Shown here: positions 37,355 to 48,537 of the stretch, piece after piece
Layout of the letters: the number at the start of each line of letters is the position of its first letter
How positions within the stretch are numbered: position 1 is the stretch's first letter
Assembly: GCA_007644065.1 (NCBI GenBank)
Contig: VJWN01000007.1
Location: 1,736,001-1,800,000 of the forward strand
Reading direction: 5' to 3'
DNA: 64,000 bases
Source: Margaritispora aquatica
Lineage: Eukaryota > Ascomycota > Leotiomycetes > Helotiales > Discinellaceae
The notes under the pieces: model-generated
Told to the model about the DNA's origin: nothing
The model's database searches: none
What the model saw: the letters and a program-made list of their open reading frames with translations, nothing else
Made by a program: the position numbers and the translations under genes

Positions 37355-38002
37355 ACATACGGGTGGCATTATGGTGCATTTGAACATACAACAACGGCAC
37401 AAAAATCTCCAGAAGGTCTGGTCTCGTCTGGTCTGGAATTTGCATCTCATTTCGGTGTTGGTAGGTCTGCATGCATCTGGGAGCGCTGGAGTTCAGGGCA
37501 TATGCATGGATAGGCATGGATTGGATTTTTGTTTGAGTTTATGATACCCAGGACGGCATATGGACGGTGCATGGCATGGCATGCGTATTACGCTGGATGG
37601 ATGGCATTCTGGTTGTCCATCTCGGCGTTTATGGAACGCATTACATGCATGCATACATGGAGAGGGCAGACGGCGTTGTAGAATAGATCATTGCGAAAAA
37701 CCGAAAAACACAAAAACACCAAAAAAAACATTATTATTATAAAAAACACTCTTCTGCTGCGCATATGAAGTGACAGAAGCGACTTGTGACAACTGGCAAA
37801 AGCGAAATTGCAAAAATCCAAAGCACAAAGTAAAGCCAACCGTAGAGCAAGTAGCTAGAACAATACTGGCACCAACTTGGTGTTAGAGAGTTACCAAGGG
37901 ATTCATTCTTTAGTCAGAACTACTATGGGTATCATTTACAACAACATCAAAACTGTTCTTCAGGTTCACTCCCATGCATTCCATTCTCACATCCTTCTCC
38001 TC
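37355..38002. other. Convergent 3' intergenic region
   Basis: About 650 nt between convergent stops. GGCATGG/GCATGC-type words recur at 37508-37660, followed by an A-rich tract near 37700-37745. No gene was seen. Confidence 0.5.
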
Positions 38003-38747
38003 TCACGACCCCACCATCCTCTTCACCCTCTCCAGCAAAACCTGACTCTCCTTCCCCAACTTCCTCTGCCCATTCTTCCCTCCCGTCCTCGCCTTCGCCA
38101 TCGCCTTCCTAAACCTCTCGCGCTCCTCAATCTTCTCCTTGCGCTCCTTATCCCTCCGCTCAAACTCCGCCTGCCTCGCTAACGCCTCCTCCTTCTTCTG
38201 CTCCGCAAACGCCAGTTCCTTGGAGAAATATGCGGGCTTTTTGCTATTGTTGTTGTTGGAGTTGTTGGGGCGTCGTTGCTGGTTCTGGGACTGGGTGTTG
38301 GAGTTGGAGTTATAGTGTTGTGATCGGTTGATAGCGGATGGTAAAGAGGCCTCGGGCGCATCGAGCATGGCTTGTCGATCGGGATGGAGTTCCTGTGTCG
38401 CTGCTGCTGCTTTGGGGGCCGTTCGTGCTATTGCCGCAGCGGCTTCCTCGTCGTCGTCGTGCAGTGTTGGGATGGGCGTTGGTTCCACGGGCTCGCGGGC
38501 CTTGAGCTTGGCGTAGGATTTCTTCAGCTTGGCTTTTTGAATCATGTCGTGCTTGATTTTGATCACTGCATTGAGGTGTTAGTATTGATTCTACTAGGAA
38601 TTGAGAGTTGTAGTTTTTTTCTTCTTTACCTTTTCGTCTGTAGGAGCCATCGGGGAGGTTGTCAGGACCGATGTTGAAGCCGGATCTTTGCTTCTTGGGT
38701 CTGGAGTCGGCTGCATCATCGTCTGAATGGGATCGTTTGGGTGCCAT
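38003..38747 (-). CDS. fyv7: Fyv7-like rRNA-processing protein
   Basis: Small basic nucleolar protein of the Fyv7/rRNA-processing family, which acts on the small-subunit pre-rRNA in yeast. Exons 38747-38630 and 38565-38003 (intron 38566-38629, GTAAAG...ATGCAG) give 226 residues. The conserved pattern spans the splice: GSYRRK-VIKIKHDMIQKAK followed by LKKSYAKLK near residues 35-60. A low-complexity Asn/Ser/Gln spacer (about 120-148) and a Lys/Glu/Arg helix at the C-terminus (about 155-225), ending KRMVGS, complete the protein. The N-terminus has a basic, nuclear-localisation-like PKKQR. It is divergent from the Atos-like gene at 39483. Family assignment rests on the SYRRK and KKSYAKLK region and overall composition. 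Confidence 0.75.
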
Positions 38748-39482
38748 TGTTGGGTTTGCTGTTGTTGTTGGCTTGGTGTTTGTGAGGTAGATGTTTTGAT
38801 GTGGAGTTTGTGTCGTGGTGGAGTGGATGAAGATAAATTGTGGCAGAGGCGGTCGAGAAAATATGTGAGCATGGGGCAAGGGGGGGGGGAGACACTATCC
38901 TTATCGATTAGATGCGCTTATCCGGGTTACAGTAGTTTAAGGTAGTTGATTAGTTAATAGAAGTCACCATATCTCCACTCTCTCCGCCCTCCGATAGTGG
39001 ACCAAGAACCAGAACCAGAACCAGAACCAGAAGCAAAAGAATGAGCACACCACCTTTGCATACTCACTCACCTGCTGCACTCACCTGCACCTCTTTACCG
39101 ATGCAGTACATTGACTTCTCTCTCTTTTCCTCTCGACTCTCTTTCCTCTCTACACCGACACTCGTTCTTCTTTACAATCTCAGACCTACTTCTATTATCT
39201 GCAAGGAACTCTTCAAAGTTGTCAGAGCGCTTGCATAAACCATATTCCTTATTCTTCTCGTCTTTTTGAGTCATTTTGTACAGGTCTTGCAGGGTCACTA
39301 TACGATACCTGCACCTGCATATACCGTCCTCCCCGCCCTGCAGCAGACAAACCAAGTCCAAGTCCCAGTCCCAGCAGTCCACTTGTTGGTTTCCGAATCG
39401 TTGACTTCTCTACTGTTCGAACAAAACTCTTCGCAATGCCTGTATAGCCAAAATCAGGAGCATCCGATCAAGCTCCATCATA
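38748..39482. other. Divergent promoter region with simple repeats
   Basis: About 735 nt shared by two divergent genes. It contains a G run near 38881-38889, a hexanucleotide repeat AGAACC repeated about four times at 39005-39033, and pyrimidine-rich leader sequence at about 39115-39170. Confidence 0.6.
39005..39033 (+). repeat. Hexanucleotide AGAACC tandem repeat
   Basis: About four and a half copies of AGAACC in a row, in the divergent promoter between fyv7 and the Atos-like gene. Length variation between strains would be expected. Confidence 0.85.
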
Positions 39483-41983
39483 ATGCCCATCTTCCAGGAC
39501 GACCTTGGTGACGAACGTCAAGGTACACCTCCAACCAAGCAAATCAGAACGCCGCTCTCGAACTCACCGATACTGGATGTGGTGATCAAGAGGAAGGCTT
39601 CAGAAGAAAGCATACGAACCGAACTGTGCGAAGGACCTCTGCTGGATAGTCCACCAAGTGAAGGATTGTTGACTCAAGGAGTCCCAAAAGCGGGTTACAA
39701 GTTCCCAAGCAATGGCATATCGAATAGAGCAACACTCATTGAGAGATTGAAGAGAGGTGAAAGCCCTACTTGGTTGTCAAACACGAATGTATGGAAGCCA
39801 AATCTCTTTGTTCCTTGAGAGTTTTTTATTACTTGAACTATCTTTGTGCTGATAGTGACAAGTTGGAATTCTCGCACGATGATTATGACGAAACACCACG
39901 GAAGTCCTCTGCAGCAAACTCGACCACTCCACTACTACCCTCGCCCGAGATTTTGCAATCAACCAGAAGTCAGTCAAGAGAGCTGGAACCTTTGCAGGCT
40001 GGCTTGCAAATAGAACGACCGAGGTCGGCGCTACACAGTGGTGATTTTACGGAAGGGCCGAGGGAGGTCGAGACCGATGACCGCAGCTTGTTGGATTCAG
40101 ACACTGCTTTATATAGGCAATTGAACACATCGGCGTGGCTATCTGCCTCTCCTCCTGGAAGCTTTTCACCCTTCCAGCTCGATCCTAGGTTCCCACCCGC
40201 TGATCCTTTCACGCCGAGCCATATTCGTTCTCGGGCACCTTCATTGTCGTCCTCGTACGCCTCGAGTTTTATTTTGAAGCCACCCACAAGTCCGCTGGTG
40301 CAATCCGAGAGCAATGATGATTTGGACTTGTCCTCGCGAATGAATCCCATTGATATCACTTCGGGTTTGCATAGGAACAATCGTCGACATACTTTACAGC
40401 CATCCCATTCATTCCAGTCATCGCCATCTCTACCTTCGTCTCTGAGCAGCAATAGAGCACCTCCTCAACTACGACGAGACAACACATTTCCATACCAGGC
40501 GCACCAGCCAAGGAGATCCTTTGGAGGCAATCAAATGGCACATCCTACATCGTCACCTCAGACGCCTTTCCTGCGCTCTAGGAGGCCTTCGTACACGTCG
40601 GATAGTTCGCCACTTCACCATGCATCTATGGTGGGATCATACGAGGAGAGTATCCTACGTGGGCGCATGTCAACAAATCCATCGAGGCCATTAGATTTTG
40701 TTGCTCAAATTGGTGTGCTGGGCCTCGGCAAGTGTAAGTCAAGCCTCAGATGTCCAGCTCATGTGACAATTCCATTTCCTGCTGTGTTTTATAGCTACGA
40801 GACAACAACGCATGGTCGGATTGCCAAGGCAGAAGATGGACCAAGTCCTTACGTCGGCCAAATTGACCTAGAGAACACACTCAAATGTCCCGATGAGGCT
40901 CGAGACGTGAAGCGAAAACGTCATAACGTGGCGCGCAATGTTCCGGATAATGTAGAAATGGTTGATGGCTCTAACCCAACTCAACTCTCCGAACGGGAAC
41001 TTCGACGAGCAGATAAACAGAAACGAAGGTCAACATCACCAAGAGCCCCACCAGGCGGGAGCTACAGAATTCCCGAGAAGGGACAATTACAAATCATTAT
41101 TAAGAATCCAAATAAAACTGCTGTTAAACTTTTCCTGGTTCCATACGACCTCGCTGGCATGGAACCAGGAACAAAGACGTTCATTCGACAACGCAGCTAC
41201 TCAGGTGGGCCAATCATCGATACGGCTCTCTCTTCGAGCCAGCAACTTCCAAATTCAAGTCCGTTGGATCGTCAAACTCTTCGTTACCTCGTCCACTTGC
41301 ACATATGTTCTCCATCGCGAGGTCGGTTTTATCTTTACAAAAGCATTAGAGTCGTTTTCGCGAATCGTGTTCCTGATGGAAAAGAGAAGCTGCGCAATGA
41401 GATATCATTACCCGAGCCACGCTTCAGTGTATATAAACCTGGCCGGGAATCAGTTATCGGCATGAATGTGAATAGCAGCGCTGGCGCAAGTCTGGCAGCT
41501 GAGAAAGCGTACAGAAGAAGGAGCTCAGGATTTCCGTTGGCGGCGTCCAGTAGGCCGTACGATCCTATGGATGGTATCACACAGGCTTTGGAGAGAGGCT
41601 TTGGAGGTGGAACTGGGTATGCATATGGCCACGAGCCAAGCACAACACCAGTCCAGCCAATTCCTTTCGGTCTCTATCAAAAGCCTGTAGGATACAACAA
41701 GAATCCAAATGTGGCCGATGACATCCAATCCCCCACGTCAAGCAAGAGCAGTCAGCCACCTGGATCGCGAGACTCAGGTATGCAAATGTCATGGACAAGC
41801 AACAATAGTACTGAGATTGGTGGGTACGACAAGCTCAGTAAAGGGGAGTATGGATATGGTGGCAATATCTTTGCTAGTTCGTCGCCTGATGGAAAGCAGG
41901 CAGCTGAGAGTTTGTTGGCGAAGAAGCTTCGGGGTCTTGGTGTAGGGAACCCTCATTTACACGATCAAATGGATGGGATTTAA
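39483..41983 (+). CDS. Atos/FAM214-type protein (DUF4210 and chromosome-segregation domain)
   Basis: Two-exon model 39483-39788 and 39863-41983 (intron 39789-39862, GTATGG...GACAAG) gives 808 residues. Disordered Ser/Pro-rich sequence fills most of residues 1-355. A DUF4210-type motif follows, GSYEESILRGRMS (about 359), PSRPLDFVAQIGVLG, and GKCKSSLRC then PAHVTIPFPAVFYSY (to about 425). The conserved C-terminal domain, annotated in Pfam as chromosome segregation during meiosis, has YRIPEKGQLQIIIKN and KTAVKLFLVPYDL (about 503-605). The animal members Atos/FAM214 are nuclear regulators; the fungal role is poorly known. The intron acceptor is uncertain: a second AG seven bases earlier breaks phase, so the later AG was chosen. 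No second intron is needed in the long exon. Confidence 0.88.
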
Positions 41984-42817
41984 GTCTTTTGATAGAGAGC
42001 ACGTAAGTCTGCTGGAGTAAAATTGTTTATGGAAATACCCGGTTTGGAGCAGGTACCAGGATTTTGGAGTATTTATTAGGTGTTGGCTATGTTTAGGATT
42101 GTATATAGAATTAGTCTGGTTCTGGGTAACGGTGTATGCACTCCCCGCTTACTTCACGTAGATAATTATGATATATGAATATACGGAACATTTCCATTAC
42201 TCCATCCTCCTCTTCTTTCCCAAGAGGGCAATTTCTGTGAGTCTGATCTTGACCGCAGCAGAGGAAAGGGAGCCAGCTATACAGCACTTCCCTGCTCAGC
42301 ACAGATGAATCGATTCGAAACTCGACTCGGAACTCGATTGCGTCTACCTACATATCACGCACTTCTGGTATCACACATCAGATGAAGATGTTTCTTTTGC
42401 CACTGGTCATCACCACGGATGGAAGGTGGCTGTGTAGTCTGGCGAGATAGGTTGCATTCGATTTGTATCAACTGTTCTCCAAGGTTTCCTGACAACTTGT
42501 CTATCATTTCCCATACCTTGGTAGCTGGTTGTTGGCTTATTCCTCGTCTGTTCTTTCTTTCGTCTGTTCATTTGTTTGTTCGTTTGTTCGTTTGTTCGTT
42601 CAATTTTCTATCTATCTATTCATTACCGGGGCATTCATTCTATTGTATACTGGGGGAGAAAGTCTTCCCAGCTTTCCGACTTCCTTGGCAACTGGTGTCG
42701 AGCGACGTGTATATTTTCGAGTTATTTACTTGAGGCTGGTCCTCTTATACTTACTATTAATCTTACCCTTGTATGAATGGGATTCATCGTCGACGTATTC
42801 ATTCAATTTACTTCGCG
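41984..42817. other. Intergenic region with TTTGTTCG repeats
   Basis: About 830 nt. It holds the 3' UTR of the Atos-like gene and the promoter of the cutinase-like gene. An octamer-like TTTGTTCG repeat lies at 42571-42602, followed by CTAT tetranucleotides to about 42620. Confidence 0.6.
42571..42602 (+). repeat. TTTGTTCG tandem repeat
   Basis: Three to four imperfect copies of TTTGTTCG in a row, about 220 nt upstream of the cutinase-like gene. It could lie in its promoter or 5' leader. Confidence 0.8.
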
Positions 42818-44219
42818 ATGAAGTCCTCGATCCTCCTCCACTTTCTCCTTCACCTCCTCGCAACTCCAAGCATCTCAGTCCTCGCACTCACGACTGGGTC
42901 TCCTCTAATCGCTAACTCCCTCTCATCACCACCACCACCATCCTCACTCTCACTCTCGCCCTCATCCCACATCAGCACCAGTACACACTTGCACACGCCA
43001 CGATCAGCCTTCTCGTTCGCCGCCCTCCTCAACAGCACGTTCCCGCTGCTCGCTCTCGGCCCGCAGCTCTTTGGCGCTCTGGCTGCGTTCCTCGGCCAGG
43101 CGGGCAATCCGACCGTGCAGAATGAGCTGGTCGATGCCGGCATTGCGGTCGTGAATGGGACGACGGCGGTGGGAGTAGGCGGCGCCAAGTGTCCTGCTAT
43201 GAGCGTTATCTTCGCGAAGGGGGAGGGCGAGCTGGGTTCGTTATTCACCTCTTTATTCACCTACCTACTTAGCTTCCTACACTCTCATCTTATTTTATCC
43301 TATTTCATCCACATCAACTTAAGTCGACTCAACCCCATCCAACCCAAGCCATAACTTCCCGCCATCAAAGAAAAAACACCATCACTGACACTTCCGTGAA
43401 AAAGGCAACGTAGGAATTCTCACCGGCCCACCATTCTTCGCCGCCCTAGGAGCGTACCTCAGCCTCTCCCTCGCCAACACCAACGCCTCCACCACCACCA
43501 ACACGACATCCAGCACCTCCTCACCCGCGCTCCTCATCCAAGGGGTTCCCTATCCCTCCACGTACTCCTCCGAAAGCAAAACCAACATCAACACCAACAC
43601 CAACACGAGCGCCCAAACGCTCTCAACGCTCATCACCTCGACGCTCAGCAGCTGCCCCACCACCCAGCTCCTCGTATCCGGGTACGGTCTCGGCGCACAG
43701 GTCGTGCATCTCGCGTTCCCGCTGCTGGCGGCCGGCGTGGCGGGCAAGGTGTCGAGCGTGGTGTTGTTTGGGGATCCGCTGAATGGGACGGCGCTGGCGG
43801 GCGTGGGTGCTGAGCGGGTGTTGTGGGTTTGTCGGGCTGGGGATAAGGTGTGTACTGCTGGGAATGGGGGTGGGAATGCGACGATTGCTGGGAATGGTGG
43901 GAGTGTGAATGGGACGGCTGTTAGAAATGGTAAGGACGACGACGATGACGATGATGACGACGAGGGACGGAGTGCGAAAGAAATGAAAGAGAGAGGTCTC
44001 GAGGAGGGATTACTGGGTGGCTTATTCGCTGGATTAGGCAAGGGAAACGGAAAGGGGGTAGGGAAAGCGCATTTCTTGTACGCGCGAGACGCGGGGGAGG
44101 CGGCGAGGTTTGCGATGGGTGGGGTGGCCATGCTGGGGATCAGTAGTGCCAGTATGAGTGCTGTGCAGAGGGGGATGATGATGGGTGGAAATGCGGTTGC
44201 GGTTGGGATTGGGGAGTGA
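42818..44219 (+). CDS. Cutinase-like secreted protein lacking the nucleophile serine
   Basis: Exons 42818-43235 and 43405-44219 (169-nt intron with CACTGACAC branch) give 410 residues. A signal peptide (about 1-22) is followed by a Ser/Pro-rich stretch and then cutinase landmarks: CPAMSVIFAKG (125-135), GNVGILTGPPFFAAL (140-154), FGDPLNG (261-267), CRAGDKVC (282-289) with the acid Asp286, and HFLYARDAGEAARFA with His362. In the nucleophile elbow, where cutinases have GYSQG, this protein reads GYGLG (232-236): Gly234 replaces the serine. Acid and base are kept, so the triad is broken at one residue only. An insert before the His carries nine Asp in a row (about 317-325), and the C-terminus is hydrophobic, Gly/Met-rich. 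Either a non-catalytic lipid or cutin binder, or a recently inactivated gene. The start is the ATG opening the signal peptide; an in-frame ATG at 42773 would place residues before it. Confidence 0.85.
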
Positions 44220-44625
44220 TGTGGTGCGGGGGAGGGTGGGTAGTGAGTAGTGAGCAGTGGGTTGTGAGTAGTCCGTGAGGGGTTTATATTCAATAAGAAA
44301 GAGGACATGGGGAGAGGGTGGGAGATCAGATATGACATAAGAGGGGGAAAGAAAGGATACGATTGGAAATCTAGAGTAGAATAGTCGAAGAGCGTTGACC
44401 GCAGAGATTTCGATTCTTGTATACACTTGAAAAGCAGTAGGCAATGTAATGATGCTTAACAATGAACTCCACGGTGAGATGAATCTGATTTCGTCCCAAA
44501 CTGGACATTTATGAGATACAATATAGTACAACAATCACCTCATCCATACAATACACTACACTTTTATATACACAATCACACTCCACCTCACCTCGCTTGT
44601 CCCGCTCATAAATATCGAAAGCAGG
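44220..44625. other. Convergent 3' intergenic region
   Basis: About 400 nt between the convergent cutinase-like and PPR genes. GTGAGTAGTGAG-type words occur just after the cutinase-like stop. No gene was seen. Confidence 0.55.
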
Positions 44626-47600
44626 TTAATTCTGCAAAATCATTCTCTCCTGGTCTTCATCTGAGCGTTGCATAGTCTGCAACGCATTCACCGTCTTCGG
44701 ACATTCCTGACGCATCCAATCCATCATGGACTCGGCCGCTCTTTGCTCTCCTGCTTGCGCCTCGATTGTCAGATATCCTTTGGCAAGCCATAGTAAAGTA
44801 TAGTATTCTGGTCGTAGATGGCGGGGATCCTTCCTCAGTCGACGAATTTCTAGATCAAGTCGGTTGCGCTCCGGACGTTCACGTCGGAGCCTTGCCCAGC
44901 CTGTCCATCCTTGCATTAGTTTCTTCTCGCACACCGTGAATGCTGTTTTAAGACTGAATCTTCGGGCGTGGAGCTTGACGTATAGGTTCCAGTTGCTTCC
45001 GTCCAACTCAAACCCCATGGATTGGAAGTCGTCGATCAGTTTCGTGAGCGCGGATCGGTTGTTCTGGTAATACAGAGAACGCATATATGTGTTCAAATGA
45101 CTACTCAAACGATATCGATGTGATGGTAAGATCACATGGCCTGAATTCGAGTTCCGTTGTCCTTGCACTAATCGTAGCTGAGATTGCTCCCCAGCAGCAA
45201 GTCTTGGATCCCTATCCACTGGCTCGACATTCAATGATGGCAGGGGAGTTCCTGCCTTCCTAGCCTCAGCGATAGCAAGATTCCAGCTTTCAAGTACTGC
45301 ATCATGATTGCCTTCTCGCAACTTGGTTTTCATATATGCAGAAAGGATATTGATTGGAGGGTTGCTTCGATCTAAGGCTGGAAGCATCGAGTAAAATGCA
45401 TTGTAGAGCTCGTCTACAGCTTTGAATTGAGAATTCTGGCCAAGGATATGTATAACATATCCGTAGAGCATGGCGGGGTAAGCGACATCAATGGGCATTC
45501 CTTTCGTCCCTTTTCTGGTCGTGCTGGCAATTTCCTGAGCATCGGCGGACTTCATAACGCTAGAGAACAAGTCTAGCGCTTGCTTGTAATTAATATCGTC
45601 GTTCTGGGTCTGAACCCTTTCATCGCGTGATGCTTCCGCTTCTTTAGCAAGTCCTTTTACGAGAATGAGATTGGTGCTTGCAGTCTGCGGAAAAGACCTT
45701 CTTGATAATCGATTATGAACATGAAACACCTTTCGCAGTTCTCCAGTTGAAAGAAACCCTCCCATAACAATTGCGTAGTGGAAAGGCGTAGCTATGATCC
45801 CAGCCTCTGGCATGACATCCTTGAGAATCGAGTACGCACGATGTGGTTGTTTCACCATGCATAGTGCTTGCATCAAAGCCGAGTAGGTGTATTGATCATA
45901 ATCAACCTTAACTTCTGTCATCCGTTGGAGGATTCGATTGACATTGAGGATGTCATGTTGCATGGCGTAGGCAATGAGGAGATAATTCCACATTCGCGTC
46001 CTGCTTCCTTGGAAGTTCATCTGAAGTGCCTCTTCACATTGCTTCTCAGCCTCAGCAAGCTGATCATCTTGACAATGACAATTGATAATGCAGTCAACCA
46101 TGGCCATAGTTGGAGTAATGTTAAGCTGTTCTGCCATCCTATAGATATCCATGGCTAAATCAGTATCCCCACGCTTACTACATATACCTAGCATTGTGCC
46201 TATCGTGTAGTGGTCAGGAATCAAAGCAGGATCGGCAATGATCTTATCGAATGTAGAGTAAGCCTTCTTAAAATCGTGGACTTTTCCACATGCGTTGAGT
46301 AGGATATTGTAGCACAAAATCGATGGTCGAAGCCCATGATCTGCCTCGATGCGGTGGAACAGATCCAAGACTTCTTTGAACTCCCCCCTTTTGGTGTGTA
46401 CCTGTAGGAGTGGTGTAAAGTCATTTACATCAAGTTTGTTTTGTTTTCCAGCTTCGTTACTCGAAAAACGCGCCGTATATTGATCGAAGAGGGCCTGTAC
46501 TGTTCGAGCGTCGCCTTGGTTGGCGAACTCCTGCATACATAACTTGTAAGCAAATTGACTCGGTGCTCCATGCATCTTGAAGTAATCATCGAGGACCTGC
46601 TTCATGCCCAACACACTGTGATGCTGGCAAAATATCTTCAAAACCGAATTCAAAGTCTTCCGCCAGAACTTCAAGTGGCTGTAAGTTTTGCGTGAACTGC
46701 GATAACATTGCACAACAAGCTTCGACTTGTTTAGACGCAGTAGCATCGAGAATGTGTCCTCATAAAAACTGGAAGATAGAAAGCCCCACTTCTCTACTGT
46801 CTGAAAGAGGAGGAGAAATGTTGCCTCGTCAAAGTTCTCTGATCTCAAGATAGCTATGCGAATGATTGATACTGCAAAGTCTTTCCCGTGCGAGGTACGA
46901 TTTCCATAGTCCACCAGTCCTTTGGCAACTATCGGAAGATTTGGGATTGTATCTAGGGCAGCATATATGTCGAACTTTATATTGTGAGTGGTATCAATGT
47001 TGAACCTTTGCACCTCACCAAACAAAGCTGCTGCACGGGACCAGGATGAGTTTTTGAGATAATGAGCGAGCAATTCCTCAGAACCAGCAGGGGTGCCAAG
47101 CTTTTCAAGAGCGGTTGCATGTAATTGTATGGCATCTGACAAATTCCGTAGCCGTAAGAAGGCCCTAGTGGTCCAGCGGTATGTATCTGCATCTCTCTGC
47201 CCCTCGTCCAGCTTCTCAAATAAATCTGTAGTCCTTTCTGCATCAATAATTCGCTCCGAATTGCGGAAGTACTGAATCAAAGCTCGTCGTAAAGGTTGTT
47301 GATCAGCACCTTCTAGTTGCATAAATTTCCGCCACGCCTCTTCGTAATCGGTTGGCCTCGTGAGACGAAGCGTTGTGTATAAAGATCCGATGCTGTCCTC
47401 TTTCTCCTTCGTATTATTTCTTGCCAGCAAACCCGGGCTATAAATCAGCCCATCTGTGGCAACAGCACTCGTCGCTGCGGATGTGTACTGGCGGTAGCCA
47501 ATTTTTCCAAGGGATCCTCTAGCAAATCTTCCGTCTGGCTTATCTCCCCACCAACTAGAGTATGTTCGAAGGAAATTCAAAGTACCAGCCGGATACAAGA

Positions 47601-47844
47601 AATCTAATAATGTGGCGTGATGCGCTCTTGAATTGTTCCGTTGAACACGCCCATCCACACTTTGCTCCACCGTATCTGATGCCCGTACCAACGCTGTCCA
47701 TAATGGAGACAACTCCAGATCAAGAGCTCCATGAGTCCAGAATCCTGAGTGGAGTGCGCGGCGACTCTTTGTTGACTTCTTGGATGCTGGCAGCAGGCGA
47801 CGCAGACTGCCTGATTCTAGACATCCTGCCGTACGCTCCAGCAT
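44626..47844 (-). CDS. Mitochondrial pentatricopeptide-repeat (PPR) protein
   Basis: Intronless gene for a 1072-residue protein. The N-terminus is basic, hydroxylated and free of acidic residues before about residue 10 (MLERTAGCLESGSLRRLLPASKK), fitting a mitochondrial presequence. The body is helical repeats of PPR type; the clearest are ILCYNILLNACGKVHDFKKAY, HYTIGTMLGICSKRGDTDLA, YTYSALMQALCMVKQPHRAY and FHYAIVMGGFLSTGELRKVF, within about residues 500-730, with more degenerate ones on either side. Fungal PPR proteins of this size bind mitochondrial mRNAs, and the layout resembles Cya5-type translation or stability factors of cox1 (inference; not enough to name it). It shares a 690-nt divergent promoter region with srp68. 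Confidence 0.9.
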   Translation of the reverse strand: MLERTAGCLESGSLRRLLPASKKSTKSRRALHSGFWTHGALDLELSPLWTALVRASDTVEQSVDGRVQRNNSRAHHATLLDFLYPAGTLNFLRTYSSWWGDKPDGRFARGSLGKIGYRQYTSAATSAVATDGLIYSPGLLARNNTKEKEDSIGSLYTTLRLTRPTDYEEAWRKFMQLEGADQQPLRRALIQYFRNSERIIDAERTTDLFEKLDEGQRDADTYRWTTRAFLRLRNLSDAIQLHATALEKLGTPAGSEELLAHYLKNSSWSRAAALFGEVQRFNIDTTHNIKFDIYAALDTIPNLPIVAKGLVDYGNRTSHGKDFAVSIIRIAILRSENFDEATFLLLFQTVEKWGFLSSSFYEDTFSMLLRLNKSKLVVQCYRSSRKTYSHLKFWRKTLNSVLKIFCQHHSVLGMKQVLDDYFKMHGAPSQFAYKLCMQEFANQGDARTVQALFDQYTARFSSNEAGKQNKLDVNDFTPLLQVHTKRGEFKEVLDLFHRIEADHGLRPSILCYNILLNACGKVHDFKKAYSTFDKIIADPALIPDHYTIGTMLGICSKRGDTDLAMDIYRMAEQLNITPTMAMVDCIINCHCQDDQLAEAEKQCEEALQMNFQGSRTRMWNYLLIAYAMQHDILNVNRILQRMTEVKVDYDQYTYSALMQALCMVKQPHRAYSILKDVMPEAGIIATPFHYAIVMGGFLSTGELRKVFHVHNRLSRRSFPQTASTNLILVKGLAKEAEASRDERVQTQNDDINYKQALDLFSSVMKSADAQEIASTTRKGTKGMPIDVAYPAMLYGYVIHILGQNSQFKAVDELYNAFYSMLPALDRSNPPINILSAYMKTKLREGNHDAVLESWNLAIAEARKAGTPLPSLNVEPVDRDPRLAAGEQSQLRLVQGQRNSNSGHVILPSHRYRLSSHLNTYMRSLYYQNNRSALTKLIDDFQSMGFELDGSNWNLYVKLHARRFSLKTAFTVCEKKLMQGWTGWARLRRERPERNRLDLEIRRLRKDPRHLRPEYYTLLWLAKGYLTIEAQAGEQRAAESMMDWMRQECPKTVNALQTMQRSDEDQERMILQN

Positions 47845-48537
47845 GCCCTACCTGCGCCGATGAGCTGGAATTATAGTCTCGTTACTTTCTCGCTTGACTG
47901 AGTGTCTTCTCTCCTGGAGGGGTGTAAGTAAGATGTTTATCAAGCTTCACCAAGCTGTTGAAAATTGTATCACAGGGGCGTAACAAGGTAGGATGTCTAC
48001 CAACCATTAACATTTCTTTCCCACCTGGAGATATCTGCAGGATTTGACAAAAGAGAGACTGTGCAATAGCCTCTTCAGAATGCAGTAATCATTATGGGGG
48101 ATGGTTGCAAATTACAAGACAAAAAGTGTATGTGAAGCTCGATGGGGCGTTTTGATATGGACATCGAATGCATTATTTCTTAGCGTAAGTCCAGGCTCGG
48201 GCTCTGGTGCAATGAAATCGAACGGGCCGACATGGGGTCATGGAGAGCCTGAATTTGAGCCTCAGAAAGAAGTCCCTCCATATAAGTGGATACCTATACC
48301 TATAGTATAGTAGTGTCTAAGGTAGTACTTACGGAGATATGTATTCCCGAACCCGGGGCCTTGTGTGAGTTCGGCTGCCGTATTTCACTCCACACAATGG
48401 AATTGCTCACTCACTGAGGTAGGAGAGGAGAGGAGAGGAGGACATGGTGACTTTCAACCCCACCAAGATCGCTATTGTTCGAATCTAGCACCAACACCAA
48501 CACCGTCCAACTTCTGCCACATATCTCTTCCTAAATC
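47845..48537. other. Divergent promoter region of PPR gene and srp68
   Basis: About 690 nt between divergent start codons. A GGAGA-type short repeat lies at 48421-48442. No RNA gene was seen. Confidence 0.55.

Noticed and set aside
43550..44338. 262-codon frame antisense to the cutinase-like gene
   Set aside because: Pro/Ser/Thr-rich mirror of a Gly/Asp/Asn-rich exon; no domain.
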